Positions 25,600 to 34,091 of a stretch of DNA of 64,000 nt are shown piece after piece; the first letter of the stretch is position 1; each line of letters opens with the position of its first letter. This DNA is from Vibrio sinaloensis (lineage in GTDB: Bacteria; Pseudomonadota; Gammaproteobacteria; Enterobacterales; Vibrionaceae). The stretch spans positions 1 through 64,000 of the forward strand of contig NZ_JWLV01000049.1 in NCBI RefSeq assembly GCF_000808535.1, written 5' to 3'. The notes beneath the pieces were generated by a model, which was not told the DNA's origin, did no database searches, and worked only from the letters and a program-made list of their open reading frames with translations. Made by a program: the position numbers and the translations under genes.

Positions 25600-25667
25600 T
25601 AGGACATGCTGATTTTCAATTCAATTGTCCCTCAAACCTGTGCCGCTCAACAAGGAGAGAGCGAGCA

Positions 25668-26675
25668 GTGAAAACCACTCTGAGCACCATTTCATTCAGC
25701 GCAGTTGCGTTGGCCACACTATCTTCATTTTCCGTTACCGCCGCAGAAAAAGCGCTGACGGTTTACACTTATGACTCTTTCGCAGCCGATTGGGGCCCAG
25801 GTCCTAAAGTCGAAAAAGCTTTTGAAGCACAATGCGGTTGTGACGTGAACTTTGTTGCGCTAGACGACGGTGTCTCTATCCTTAACCGCCTACGTCTAGA
25901 AGGAGAGAACAGCAAAGCTGACATCGTTCTTGGTTTAGACAACAACTTGATGGCGGAAGCAAAAAAGACAGGCTTACTCGCTGAGCACAGTGTCGATACG
26001 ACTTCAGTGACACTGCCAAATGGTTGGAACGACAGCACTTTTGTCCCTTACGATTACGGCTACTTTGCGTTTGTCTACAACAAAGAAAAACTCGCGAATC
26101 CACCCAAAAGCCTCAAAGAGTTAGTGGATTCTCGTGATGACTTAAAGGTGATTTATCAAGACCCGCGTACCTCAACACCGGGTCAAGGTCTGATGTTGTG
26201 GATGAAGTCGGTGTATGGTGATGAAGCGACTCAAGCATGGCAAAACCTTGCGAAGAAGACCGTCACTGTGACTAAGGGATGGTCAGAAGCGTACTCCATG
26301 TTCTTAGAAGGGGAGTCTGATTTGGTTCTCTCTTACACCACCTCTCCTGCGTATCACTTGATTGCTGAAGGGGACGCGAAGTTTGCTGCGGCCGATTTTG
26401 CGGAAGGTCACTACACGCAAGTTGAAGTGGCAGCAAAGGTGAAAGGCTCGAATAATCAGGCTCTTGCAGATCAATTTATGGCATTCATTCTCAGTGATGA
26501 GTTCCAATCTGTGATGCCAACGGGTAACTGGATGTACCCAGTAACAAGCGTAGAGTTACCTCAAGGATTTGAAACCTTGACTGTGCCAAACAAGGCATTG
26601 AGCTTCAGTGCGGATAAAGTTGCGGAAAACCGTAAGACTTGGATCCGTGAATGGCAAAGTGCGCTGACTTTCTAA
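25668..26675 (+). CDS. thiB: Thiamine/TPP periplasmic binding protein
   Basis: 335 residues from GTG 25668, about 10 nt after AAGGAG. Signal peptide about 1-25 (VALATLSSFSVTAA-EKA). The mature protein begins KALTVYTYDSFAADWGPGPKV, typical of ThiB/TbpA, and has GYFAFVYNKEKLANPP and TSPAYHLIAEG later. Delivers thiamine, thiamine monophosphate and TPP to ThiPQ. The upstream extension of the frame runs through the riboswitch and is not coding. Confidence 0.95.
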   Translation: MKTTLSTISFSAVALATLSSFSVTAAEKALTVYTYDSFAADWGPGPKVEKAFEAQCGCDVNFVALDDGVSILNRLRLEGENSKADIVLGLDNNLMAEAKKTGLLAEHSVDTTSVTLPNGWNDSTFVPYDYGYFAFVYNKEKLANPPKSLKELVDSRDDLKVIYQDPRTSTPGQGLMLWMKSVYGDEATQAWQNLAKKTVTVTKGWSEAYSMFLEGESDLVLSYTTSPAYHLIAEGDAKFAAADFAEGHYTQVEVAAKVKGSNNQALADQFMAFILSDEFQSVMPTGNWMYPVTSVELPQGFETLTVPNKALSFSADKVAENRKTWIREWQSALTF

Positions 26676-26684
26676 GGGTATTTC

Positions 26685-28289
26685 TTGCGTAGCATTCCCA
26701 AGATAGGCTTATGGGTCGCGATGTTTATCGCGACCTTTGTTATTTCAGCCTTAGCCGCTTTACTGATTGAAGCGCCCTCTTTAAATCTTGCTCAGGTGTG
26801 GCAAGACCCGTACTACCGCCACGTTACCAAGTTCAGTTTTTACCAATCTTTTCTTTCGACGCTGTTAAGTGTTGGGCTCGCCATACCAGTAGCTCACGCG
26901 CTTTCTCGTCGTCAATTCATGGGTAAAAACCTGTTGCTGAAACTGTTCGCAACCACGTTAGTATTGCCTGTCTTAGTCGGTGTGTTTGGCTTGCTTGCCA
27001 TTTATGGCAATAGTGGTTTATTGGCCGATGGGTTTGCCTACTTTGATAGCAAACTGCCTTTTTCAATTTATGGTTTGAACGGTATTTTACTGGCACACCT
27101 GTTTTTTAATTTGCCCTATGCGAGTCGGCTTTTGCTGCAATCTTTAGAGTCCATCCCCGAAGAACAGCACAAACTCTGTGCGCATCTTGGCATGGGGGCG
27201 TGGCAAAAGTTTGTTTGGGTTGAGTGGCCACGTATGAAGCAGCAGCTTGCTCATGTTTGTGGTTTAGTGTTTATGCTCTGCTTTACCAGTTTTGCGACCG
27301 TAATGGCGCTTGGTGGCGGACCAAAATCGACGACCATTGAACTTGCCATCTATCAAGCGATCAAATTTGATTTCGATTTGCAAGCCGGTGCGCTATTGGC
27401 CATTTGGCAGATGACGCTTTGTGGCATCATGGCGCTGATCATTCAGCGTTTGGGTAAACCGATATCAGTAAGCTCCGTGAGTACTACGAACAACCTCTAT
27501 TTAGCCGGCAATCATTGGCGCAATAAAGTGTGGGATTACAGTTGGATTGGGCTCGCCGCCATATTGGTTCTGCCTCCTTTGGCAATGGTCATTGTCAGCG
27601 GTATCAATAGCCATGCGGTACAAGTGTTTACGGATCCGCGTTTTTGGCATGCACTGTGGGCATCGCTGAAAGTGGCGACCCTAGCGAGTATGATCGCTTT
27701 GTTGGCGGGTATTACCATCTTGATCACCAGTCGTCGACTCCGGCTTAATGCTCGAGCGCGGCAAGCGGATCATATTGAACTGATAGGCACCATTATTTTG
27801 GTCACCCCTGGTTTGGTTGTTTCGACTGGGTTGTTTTTGTTGCTGCGCTCATTTACGGATGTGTTCAGTTTGGCTTTTATGGTGGTCGTGGCAGTGAACG
27901 CGCTGATGGGTCTTCCCTATGTGATTAAAACGCTCTCTCAGCCGATGCTACAGGTCGAGCAACAGTATCAGTATGTGTGTGCAAGCCTTGGGATGAAAGG
28001 GTGGCAACGGTTTAAAGTGGTTGAGTGGCGGGTGCTTAAAAAACCGATGGCGCATGCATTTGCTATTAGCTTTATGTTTGCAATTGGCGATCTGAGCGCG
28101 ATTGCCTTGTTTGGTAGCCAAGAATTTCGCACTCTACCACTCTATCTGTTCCAGTTGCTGGGAAGCTATCAGATGGATGCGGCGGCGGTCGTTTCCCTGA
28201 CATTGCTTCTTCTCAGCGTTGGCTGTTTCACGCTCATCGAAACGTTGTTTAAAGCGAACAAAAAGGTCAATCATGTTATCTCTGACTAA
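26685..28289 (+). CDS. thiP: Thiamine ABC transporter permease
   Basis: A 534-residue inner-membrane protein with about 12 helices, formed from two tandem permease halves. Each half carries an EAA-type loop for the ATPase: ESIPEEQHKLCAHLGMGAWQ (about 166) and QYQYVCASLGMKGWQRF (about 425). The start is TTG 26685, 6 nt after AAGGG. No nearby ATG preserves the N-terminal helix. The 3' end overlaps thiQ by 17 bp. Confidence 0.93.
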   Translation: MRSIPKIGLWVAMFIATFVISALAALLIEAPSLNLAQVWQDPYYRHVTKFSFYQSFLSTLLSVGLAIPVAHALSRRQFMGKNLLLKLFATTLVLPVLVGVFGLLAIYGNSGLLADGFAYFDSKLPFSIYGLNGILLAHLFFNLPYASRLLLQSLESIPEEQHKLCAHLGMGAWQKFVWVEWPRMKQQLAHVCGLVFMLCFTSFATVMALGGGPKSTTIELAIYQAIKFDFDLQAGALLAIWQMTLCGIMALIIQRLGKPISVSSVSTTNNLYLAGNHWRNKVWDYSWIGLAAILVLPPLAMVIVSGINSHAVQVFTDPRFWHALWASLKVATLASMIALLAGITILITSRRLRLNARARQADHIELIGTIILVTPGLVVSTGLFLLLRSFTDVFSLAFMVVVAVNALMGLPYVIKTLSQPMLQVEQQYQYVCASLGMKGWQRFKVVEWRVLKKPMAHAFAISFMFAIGDLSAIALFGSQEFRTLPLYLFQLLGSYQMDAAAVVSLTLLLLSVGCFTLIETLFKANKKVNHVISD

Positions 28290-28977
28290 AGTGGATTATT
28301 ACTACCACAACGAGTTGTTTCATTTTGATGTTTCCGTTGAGCAAGGTTCGATCACTGCCTTGATGGGACCAAGTGGAGCGGGCAAGTCGACGTTACTGGC
28401 ATTAGTGGCGGGATTCATTGAGCCAGTCAGTGGTTCGATTAGCGTGGAAGGGCATGACATTGTTGGTCTAGATCCGCACCGGCGACCTTTTGCGATGTTA
28501 TTTCAGGAACACAACCTATTTGCTCACCTGACCGTCAGACAAAATATTGGGCTTGGTTTGCACCCTGGGCTAAAGCTCAGTGATGAGCAGCAACGGAAGG
28601 TGGAGTTGGCGGCGCAGCAAGTGGGCGTGGCTGACTATCTTGACCGATTGCCAGAGCAGTTATCTGGCGGACAGCGTCAACGAGTCGCCTTGGCGCGCTG
28701 CTTTGTTCAATCTCATCCAGTTTGGCTGCTCGATGAGCCGTTTTCCGCGCTCGATCCTATCTTACGTGAAGAAATGTTATCGCTGGTGGCAAAGTTAGCC
28801 AAAGAGAGAAATATCACCGTGCTGATGGTGACGCACCACATCAGTGACGCTAAAGCCATTGGTTCCGATTTTATCTTTGTTGCCAACGGGCGAGTGGCAG
28901 TGGCAGCAGGCGTTGAACAGCTCGTTTCCAACCATAGTAACCAAGCATTGAGCGAGTTCGTCAGAGCAGGCGAATAG
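28273..28977 (+). CDS. thiQ: Thiamine ABC transporter ATP-binding protein
   Basis: 234 residues from ATG 28273 (MLSLTKVDYYYHNE), with AAAAGG upstream, inside the end of thiP. Walker A GPSGAGKSTLLA (about 32-43), signature LSGGQRQRVALARC (about 128-141), Walker B VWLLDEPFSALDP (about 149-161) and switch His in VTHHISDA. Energises ThiP. The longer frame starting in thiP was rejected. Last gene of the TPP-controlled operon. Confidence 0.95.
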   Translation: MLSLTKVDYYYHNELFHFDVSVEQGSITALMGPSGAGKSTLLALVAGFIEPVSGSISVEGHDIVGLDPHRRPFAMLFQEHNLFAHLTVRQNIGLGLHPGLKLSDEQQRKVELAAQQVGVADYLDRLPEQLSGGQRQRVALARCFVQSHPVWLLDEPFSALDPILREEMLSLVAKLAKERNITVLMVTHHISDAKAIGSDFIFVANGRVAVAAGVEQLVSNHSNQALSEFVRAGE

Positions 28978-28990
28978 AGAGCTTAAAGAA

Positions 28991-29022
28991 AAAGGATTGA
29001 TGTGAGAGCATCAATCCTTTTT
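28991..29022. terminator. Bidirectional terminator between thiQ and darP
   Basis: A 12-bp perfect stem (28991-29002 with 29009-29020), 6-nt loop, T run; As precede it on the plus strand for use by darP. Confidence 0.9.
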
Positions 29023-29032
29023 GTATTTGGTG

Positions 29033-29560
29033 CTAAACGTCTTCGTCGCTCAGCGCTTTTAGAACTTGGAAGATTTCGCGGTAAGATTTCGCAGGCTTAC
29101 CTGCTTTTTTCTCTTTTGCCGCTTGGCGAGCAAGTTGACGCAGGCGCTGGCGATCCGCGTTTGGATAGAGTTCCATTGCATCGCCAATGGCCGAATCACC
29201 CTCTTCAACAATGCGGTCACGCAACTGCTCTAGCTTATGCAGGTGTGCTGTTGCTTGTGAGTGCTTATTGCGAACCTTATCTAACGCGGCTTGCAGTGGC
29301 TCAGGATCTTCAAAGCGCATCAATTTACCAATGTATTGCAGTTGGCGGCGACGCGCTTCGTTTTTGAATCGTTGCGCATCTTTGATCGCTTCTGCGAGAT
29401 CTTCGCTAAGCGGAAACTTTTCCAGCACAGAAGGTTTTAGGCTCACGAGCTCTTCACCTAACTGCTGCAGCTCTTCCATGTCGCGTTTCATCTCGGTCTT
29501 ACTTACCCAGATGATTTCTTCTTCCTCTTCCCATGGCGCTTTTTGGTTTTTACGTGCCAT
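29033..29560 (-). CDS. darP: Dual-action ribosomal maturation protein DarP (YjgA)
   Basis: A 175-residue, highly charged helical protein that binds 50S precursors and aids late maturation of the peptidyl-transferase centre. EIIWVSKTEMKRDMEELQQLGEELV is the conserved N-terminal signature (in two parts). AIKDAQRFKNEARRRQLQYIGKLMR is the DUF615 core. The length fits YjgA (183 in E. coli). Divergent from pmbA as in E. coli. Confidence 0.94.
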   Translation of the reverse strand: MARKNQKAPWEEEEEIIWVSKTEMKRDMEELQQLGEELVSLKPSVLEKFPLSEDLAEAIKDAQRFKNEARRRQLQYIGKLMRFEDPEPLQAALDKVRNKHSQATAHLHKLEQLRDRIVEEGDSAIGDAMELYPNADRQRLRQLARQAAKEKKAGKPAKSYREIFQVLKALSDEDV

Positions 29561-29668
29561 TTCTCTGCCTTAATTTGACCATCTATTTCTCTATTTTAAC
29601 AAGAATCGTGGGGAGAAAGCGAAATTCTTGTTATCCTAGAGAGAACAAATCTTTAGAACTAAGTTGAT

Positions 29669-31012
29669 ATGGACGTAAGAGAGCAAGTTGCTCAACAGCG
29701 CGTTGAGTTAGAAGCCGCAGTCGCTAAAGCGTTAGAGATGGCGGCAGAGAAGTCTGATGGTGCAGAAGTCGCGATCACGAAAACCACTGGCCTAAGTGTC
29801 TCTACTCGCATGTGTGAAGTGGAAAATGTGGAATTCAACAGTGATGGTGCGTTGGGCATTACGGTTTACCGTGGTCAACGTAAGGGCAGTGCATCAACCT
29901 CTGACTTAAGTGAAAAAGCGATTCAACAAACCGTATTGGCTGCGCTCGATATTGCTCAGTATACCTCTGAAGATCCTTATGCTGGTCCTGCGCCTAAAGA
30001 GTTGATGGTCAAAGAGATCCCAGATTTGGATCTATTCCACCCAGACACGCCTGATCCAGATTATGCTGCTCAGGTCGCCATTGCCGCTGAGAAAGCGGCG
30101 CTTGAGTACAGCGACAAAATTAAACAAAGCGATGGTGCGAGTTACGATAGCCATTATGGGCTGAAGGTATATGGCAATAGCCATGGTTTACTGGCGAGTT
30201 ATGCTTCGAGCCGTCACAGTACAAGTTGCTGTGTGATTGGTCAGGGCGCTAATGGTGAGATGGAGCGAGACTACGACTACACCTTGTCACGTCATAAAGA
30301 CGATCTTTGGTCTCCTGAAGCGGTAGGGCTAAAAGCGGCAGAAAAAACCATCAGTCGTTTGGATGCGCAAAAGCTTAAAACGGGTCAATACCCGATCATG
30401 TTTGCTGCAGATGTGGCAACCGGTCTGATTGGTCATTTGGTGATGGCGATCAGCGGTGGCAACTTATACCGCAAATCCTCATTCTTGCTCGATCAACTGG
30501 GTGAAAAGGTTCTGCCTGATTGGTTTAACATCGCAGAGAAGCCTCATGTACTACGTGGTCTTGCCTCTAGTCCCTTTGATAGTGAAGGCGTCTTCACCCA
30601 AGACCGAGAGATCATTACCGACGGTGTGCTAGCGACGTATCTGCTAACGAGCTACGCCGCACGTAAAATGGATATGACGCCAACAGGCCATGCTGGTGGT
30701 ATTCATAACTGGTATGTGCAATCAACGGGGCAGAATTTCGAACAAATGCTGAAAGAGCTAGGCACAGGCTTATTGGTTACAGAGACCATGGGCCAAGGTG
30801 TCAATATCGTGACAGGCGATTATTCTCGTGGTGCTGCTGGCTTCTGGGTGGAGAATGGTCAGATCCAGTTCCCTGTGTCAGAAATTACCATCGCTGGCAA
30901 TCTTCAACAGATGTTCCAGAACATTGTCGCTGTCGGTAATGATGTGGAAACGCGTTCACAAATTCAAACGGGTTCTATATTGCTTGAATCTATGAAGGTG
31001 GCAGGCGAGTAG
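29669..31012 (+). CDS. pmbA: Metalloprotease TldE/PmbA
   Basis: A 447-residue partner of TldD; the heterodimer degrades unfolded peptides and matures microcin B17 and CcdA in E. coli. The N-terminal domain has GLSVSTRMCEVENVEFN, the C-terminal domain GGNLYRKSSFLLDQLGEKV, GHAGGIHNWYV and TMGQGVNIVTGDYSRGAAGFWVENG (in parts). PmbA lacks the HExxxH zinc site of TldD, and none is seen here. tldD is not in the window. ATG 29669 sits after a poor ribosome site. Confidence 0.94.
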   Translation: MDVREQVAQQRVELEAAVAKALEMAAEKSDGAEVAITKTTGLSVSTRMCEVENVEFNSDGALGITVYRGQRKGSASTSDLSEKAIQQTVLAALDIAQYTSEDPYAGPAPKELMVKEIPDLDLFHPDTPDPDYAAQVAIAAEKAALEYSDKIKQSDGASYDSHYGLKVYGNSHGLLASYASSRHSTSCCVIGQGANGEMERDYDYTLSRHKDDLWSPEAVGLKAAEKTISRLDAQKLKTGQYPIMFAADVATGLIGHLVMAISGGNLYRKSSFLLDQLGEKVLPDWFNIAEKPHVLRGLASSPFDSEGVFTQDREIITDGVLATYLLTSYAARKMDMTPTGHAGGIHNWYVQSTGQNFEQMLKELGTGLLVTETMGQGVNIVTGDYSRGAAGFWVENGQIQFPVSEITIAGNLQQMFQNIVAVGNDVETRSQIQTGSILLESMKVAGE

Positions 31013-31040
31013 CAACTCCCTATATTTTGGCTTGAATAGA

Positions 31041-31070
31041 AAAAGGTTGGCGTAGTGCCAACCTTTTGTT
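31041..31070. terminator. Bidirectional terminator between pmbA and lysC
   Basis: AAAAGGTTGGC (31041-31051) and GCCAACCTTTT (31057-31067), GTAGT loop, T-rich tail on both strands. Confidence 0.9.
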
Positions 31071-31074
31071 TTTC

Positions 31075-32427
31075 TTAGCCCTCAAACAACTCAGTGTGCA
31101 GCTTTTGAATGGCTTGCTTTGAGACGGACTCATGCACTAAGAAGCAGAGGTTGTGCGGACTTGCACCGTAACAGATCATGCGTAGATTGAAGTCTTCCAA
31201 TGTGCCAAAGACTTGTTTCGCGTAGCCTTTACTTTCACTCATGTTGTTGCCGATTAGCGCAACCAGACATAAGTTGTGCTCGACGTCGACGCTACATAGC
31301 TCTTCTAACTCAATACGAGCGGCTTCCGGCAGCTGAGGGGCTCCGCCTGAGGTATCAGTTTGATCCAATGTGAGTGAGACGCTGATCTCTGAGGTCGTGA
31401 TTAAATCCACCGATACCTTGTGCTTGGCTAGAATCTCAAAAACACGGGCTAAAAAGCCGTATGCGTGGAACATTTTTGCACTGCGTAGTGTCACCATTGT
31501 CTGGTTGCAGCGAAGGGCTAATGCTCGAAATAGCGGTGAGCTCTCCACTTGATGGCGAATCCAAGTCCCGCCCTTTTCTGGCTCTTTTGATGAGCCGACA
31601 AAAACTGGAATATCATGACGCAATGCTGGAACGAGAGTCGATGGATGTAAGATCTTCGCGCCAAAGTTTGCCATCTCAGAGGCTTCGCTAAAGCTGATTT
31701 CTGGGATTGGGGACGCTTTCGGTGCGATACGAGGATCGGTGGTGTAGATACCGGGAACGTCAGTCCAAATCTCCAAGCCTGAGGCTTCAACCGCCTCCGC
31801 AATCAGTGCGGCGCTGTAGTCACTGCCGCCGCGACCTAGGGTTGTGGTATTGCCTTCTGCGTCTGAGCCGATAAAGCCTTGAGTGATCACTACGGATTCT
31901 TGGCAAAGTGGAATGAGCTTTTCTTCGGCAAGCTGACGGATGCTATCTAGCTCTGGTTCCGCTTTGCCAAAATTGCTGTCGGTACGCAATACTTCTCGAA
32001 TATCGAAACGTGTGGCGGCGATTCCTCGCTCTCTCATTAATTGGGTAAGCAGGTGAGTCGACATCAGCTCACCACACGCGACTAAGTGGTCTGTGAGCTT
32101 ACGGCTGGCTTGGATTGAAGCGGCTTCTGCAAGGCTCGTCACCGTATCTAGAATGGTGTAGACCTCGGCTGCAGCCTGGGTTGAATCTTCGAGTTGGTCC
32201 AAAACAGCATTATGGATCTCAGCCAGTTTGGTTAATATTTCACTTCGATGTGTTTGGTCTTGCACACCATTGGCTAACTCGACCAATAAGTTGGTGACAC
32301 CTGAACACGCACTGCTAACAACTAATTTGGTATTGGGGTTTGATTCGATAATGGCTGCACAGCGACTCATCGCCTCAAAATTTGCAACACTTGTCCCACC
32401 AAACTTAGCAACATTGAAACTGCCCAC
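31075..32427 (-). CDS. lysC: Aspartate kinase III, lysine-sensitive
   Basis: 450 residues. Phosphorylates aspartate, the first step to lysine, methionine and threonine. The kinase motif KFGGTSVANFEAM lies at the start, TTLGRGGSDYSAAL near 195-208, and two ACT domains occupy about 300-450. It starts at GTG 32427 with GGGAG upstream. The length matches E. coli LysC (449). It is a monofunctional enzyme without a homoserine dehydrogenase domain. The lysine riboswitch upstream confirms lysine control. Confidence 0.95.
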   Translation of the reverse strand: MGSFNVAKFGGTSVANFEAMSRCAAIIESNPNTKLVVSSACSGVTNLLVELANGVQDQTHRSEILTKLAEIHNAVLDQLEDSTQAAAEVYTILDTVTSLAEAASIQASRKLTDHLVACGELMSTHLLTQLMRERGIAATRFDIREVLRTDSNFGKAEPELDSIRQLAEEKLIPLCQESVVITQGFIGSDAEGNTTTLGRGGSDYSAALIAEAVEASGLEIWTDVPGIYTTDPRIAPKASPIPEISFSEASEMANFGAKILHPSTLVPALRHDIPVFVGSSKEPEKGGTWIRHQVESSPLFRALALRCNQTMVTLRSAKMFHAYGFLARVFEILAKHKVSVDLITTSEISVSLTLDQTDTSGGAPQLPEAARIELEELCSVDVEHNLCLVALIGNNMSESKGYAKQVFGTLEDFNLRMICYGASPHNLCFLVHESVSKQAIQKLHTELFEG

Positions 32428-32536
32428 GGCATTTCTCCCACGACTTCCTGAAAATAAAACTGGGGGTTAACCCAACATCCGATGTTTGCTTGAAGAGAGA
32501 ATGAGCGAAAAAGAGGTATTTTTGAAATGCTATTGA

Positions 32537-32710
32537 CCTCAGAAGCTCATCATCAGGCTGTGCTGATGACAGTTGATGGGACTCAACCCAAGTCAACCGA
32601 CAAACCAAAACCACACTTTTGGCTTACCTCGGCACTGCTCCCCCTCAATGTGTTGTCTCGGAATTGTGGTTCCACGACACATCTACCTGGGCAGTGCTCC
32701 TCTTCTGCAA
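32537..32710 (-). promoter_or_regulatory. Lysine riboswitch (L box) of lysC
   Basis: On the minus strand the conserved blocks occur in order: CAGAAGAGGAGCACTGCCCA, then GAGGGGGAGCAGTGCCGAGG, then TTGACTTGGGTTGAGTCCCA, closing with GAGCTTCTGAGG. P1 pairs CAGAAG (from 32707) with CTTCTG (to 32540). About 170 nt long, normal for the class. No obvious intrinsic terminator follows, so control may be translational or Rho-linked. Confidence 0.93.
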
Positions 32711-32752
32711 CAATTTAAGTTGCGTGGCATAAATATTCGCCACCTATCCAGC

Positions 32753-32781
32753 ATTGAACGTTTTTATGTGACCAATGTCAA
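32753..32781 (-). promoter_or_regulatory. Sigma-70 promoter of lysC
   Basis: Minus strand: perfect TTGACA (32776-32781), 17-bp spacer, TTCAAT (32753-32758). The predicted start falls about 30-40 nt before riboswitch P1. A GCAAC-N7-GTTGC hairpin lies between them. Confidence 0.75.
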
Positions 32782-32938
32782 CGGTATTTTGTAACTTTAT
32801 GCTCTTGGTAAATTAACAAACTTGTGACACTGGTTTGACCTCAAGACTTTGGGCTAATTGCTGAGGCGTTTGAATTGGATTAAGGTGAATCAATAACCTT
32901 CAACAGAACAATAAAATAGTTTGCAAAAGGAGCTGCCA

Positions 32939-34060
32939 ATGACGATTCAAAGTTTTATTCCACCTCACCGCATCCTGATGGGACCGGGACCTTCGGACAT
33001 TTCACCTCAAGTGCTGCAGGCGTTGAGTCGTCCAACGGTTGGTCACTTGGACCCTCTATTTATCAAGATGATGGACGAACTTAAGCAGCTACTTAAGTAT
33101 GCATTCCAAACGGAAAATGACTTCACGATTGCAGTTTCTGCGCCCGGGAGTGCAGGAATGGAAACTTGCTTCGTCAATTTGATTGAGCCAGGTGACAAAG
33201 TAATTGTTTGTCGAAATGGCGTATTTGGCGAGCGCATGAGAGAAAACGTCGTCCGTGCAGGCGGTGTGGTTGAGCTTGTTGACGACGAGTGGGGCGCACC
33301 GGTCTCGGTAGAGAAAGTGGAACAGGCTCTGAAAGCCAACCCAGATGCGAAGATTCTTGCTTTTGTTCATGCTGAAACCTCGACAGGTGCTTGCAGTGAT
33401 GCAGAGGCTCTCGGTAAGCTCGCTAAGCAGCACGGCGTGTTATCGATTGTGGATGCGGTAACGTCTTTGGGTGGCGTTCCACTAAAAGTTGATGAGTGGC
33501 AGTTGGATGCGGTTTACTCAGGTAGCCAGAAATGTTTGTCGTGTGTACCAGGTTTATCGCCAGTGACACTCTCTCAAGCAGCCATTGATAAAATCCAAGC
33601 GAGAAAGACACCTGTCCAGAGTTGGTTCCTTGATCAAAGCCTTGTGTTGGGGTACTGGAGCGGGGAAGGCAAGCGCAGCTACCATCACACTGCGCCCGTT
33701 AATAGCCTTTATGCGCTTCATGAATCATTGCTCATTTTGCAAAATGAGGGGCTAGAAAATGCTTGGCAACGCCATCGCGAGATGCACGAAAAGCTAAAAG
33801 TTGGATTAGAGAAGCTGGGTTTTGAATTTGTTGTTGAGGAGCAATCTCGCTTGCCTCAGTTGAACGCAATTTATGTACCTCAAGGGGTAGATGAGGCAAA
33901 AGTGCGTAGCCACTTGCTTGATACTTATAACCTAGAAATTGGCGCGGGCTTAGGTGCTCTCGCAGGAAAAGCTTGGCGTATCGGCCTAATGGGATATGGA
34001 GCGAAATCGGAGAATGTCGCTCTTTGTTTGAGAGCATTAGAAGAGTCACTGACGCAATAA
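32939..34060 (+). CDS. Class V PLP aminotransferase (alanine-glyoxylate family)
   Basis: 373 residues from ATG 32939, 6 nt after AAGGAG; the frame before it would start at TTG. The N-terminus HRILMGPGPSDISPQVLQA and the PLP lysine Lys198 in SGSQKCLSCVPGLSPV are those of alanine/serine-glyoxylate and related aminotransferases. Asp in SIVDAVTSLGG would bind the pyridine nitrogen. The substrate cannot be told from sequence. Stands alone behind a 160-bp upstream region, convergent with the pglL gene. Confidence 0.85.
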   Translation: MTIQSFIPPHRILMGPGPSDISPQVLQALSRPTVGHLDPLFIKMMDELKQLLKYAFQTENDFTIAVSAPGSAGMETCFVNLIEPGDKVIVCRNGVFGERMRENVVRAGGVVELVDDEWGAPVSVEKVEQALKANPDAKILAFVHAETSTGACSDAEALGKLAKQHGVLSIVDAVTSLGGVPLKVDEWQLDAVYSGSQKCLSCVPGLSPVTLSQAAIDKIQARKTPVQSWFLDQSLVLGYWSGEGKRSYHHTAPVNSLYALHESLLILQNEGLENAWQRHREMHEKLKVGLEKLGFEFVVEEQSRLPQLNAIYVPQGVDEAKVRSHLLDTYNLEIGAGLGALAGKAWRIGLMGYGAKSENVALCLRALEESLTQ

Positions 34061-34065
34061 ATGAC

Positions 34066-34091
34066 AAGGCGACCTAAGGTCGCCTTTCTTT
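34066..34091. terminator. Bidirectional terminator, aminotransferase / pglL
   Basis: AAGGCGACC (34066-34074), TAA loop, GGTCGCCTT (34078-34086), then TTCTTTATT. Confidence 0.88.

Noticed and set aside
25548..25667. N-terminal extension of thiB starting inside the TPP riboswitch
   Set aside because: The region is structured aptamer RNA. GTG 25668 with AAGGAG upstream gives a normal signal peptide.
32405..32614. Minus-strand frame upstream of lysC as a leader peptide
   Set aside because: It crosses the riboswitch and the start of lysC in another frame; no lysine-rich leader or ribosome site.
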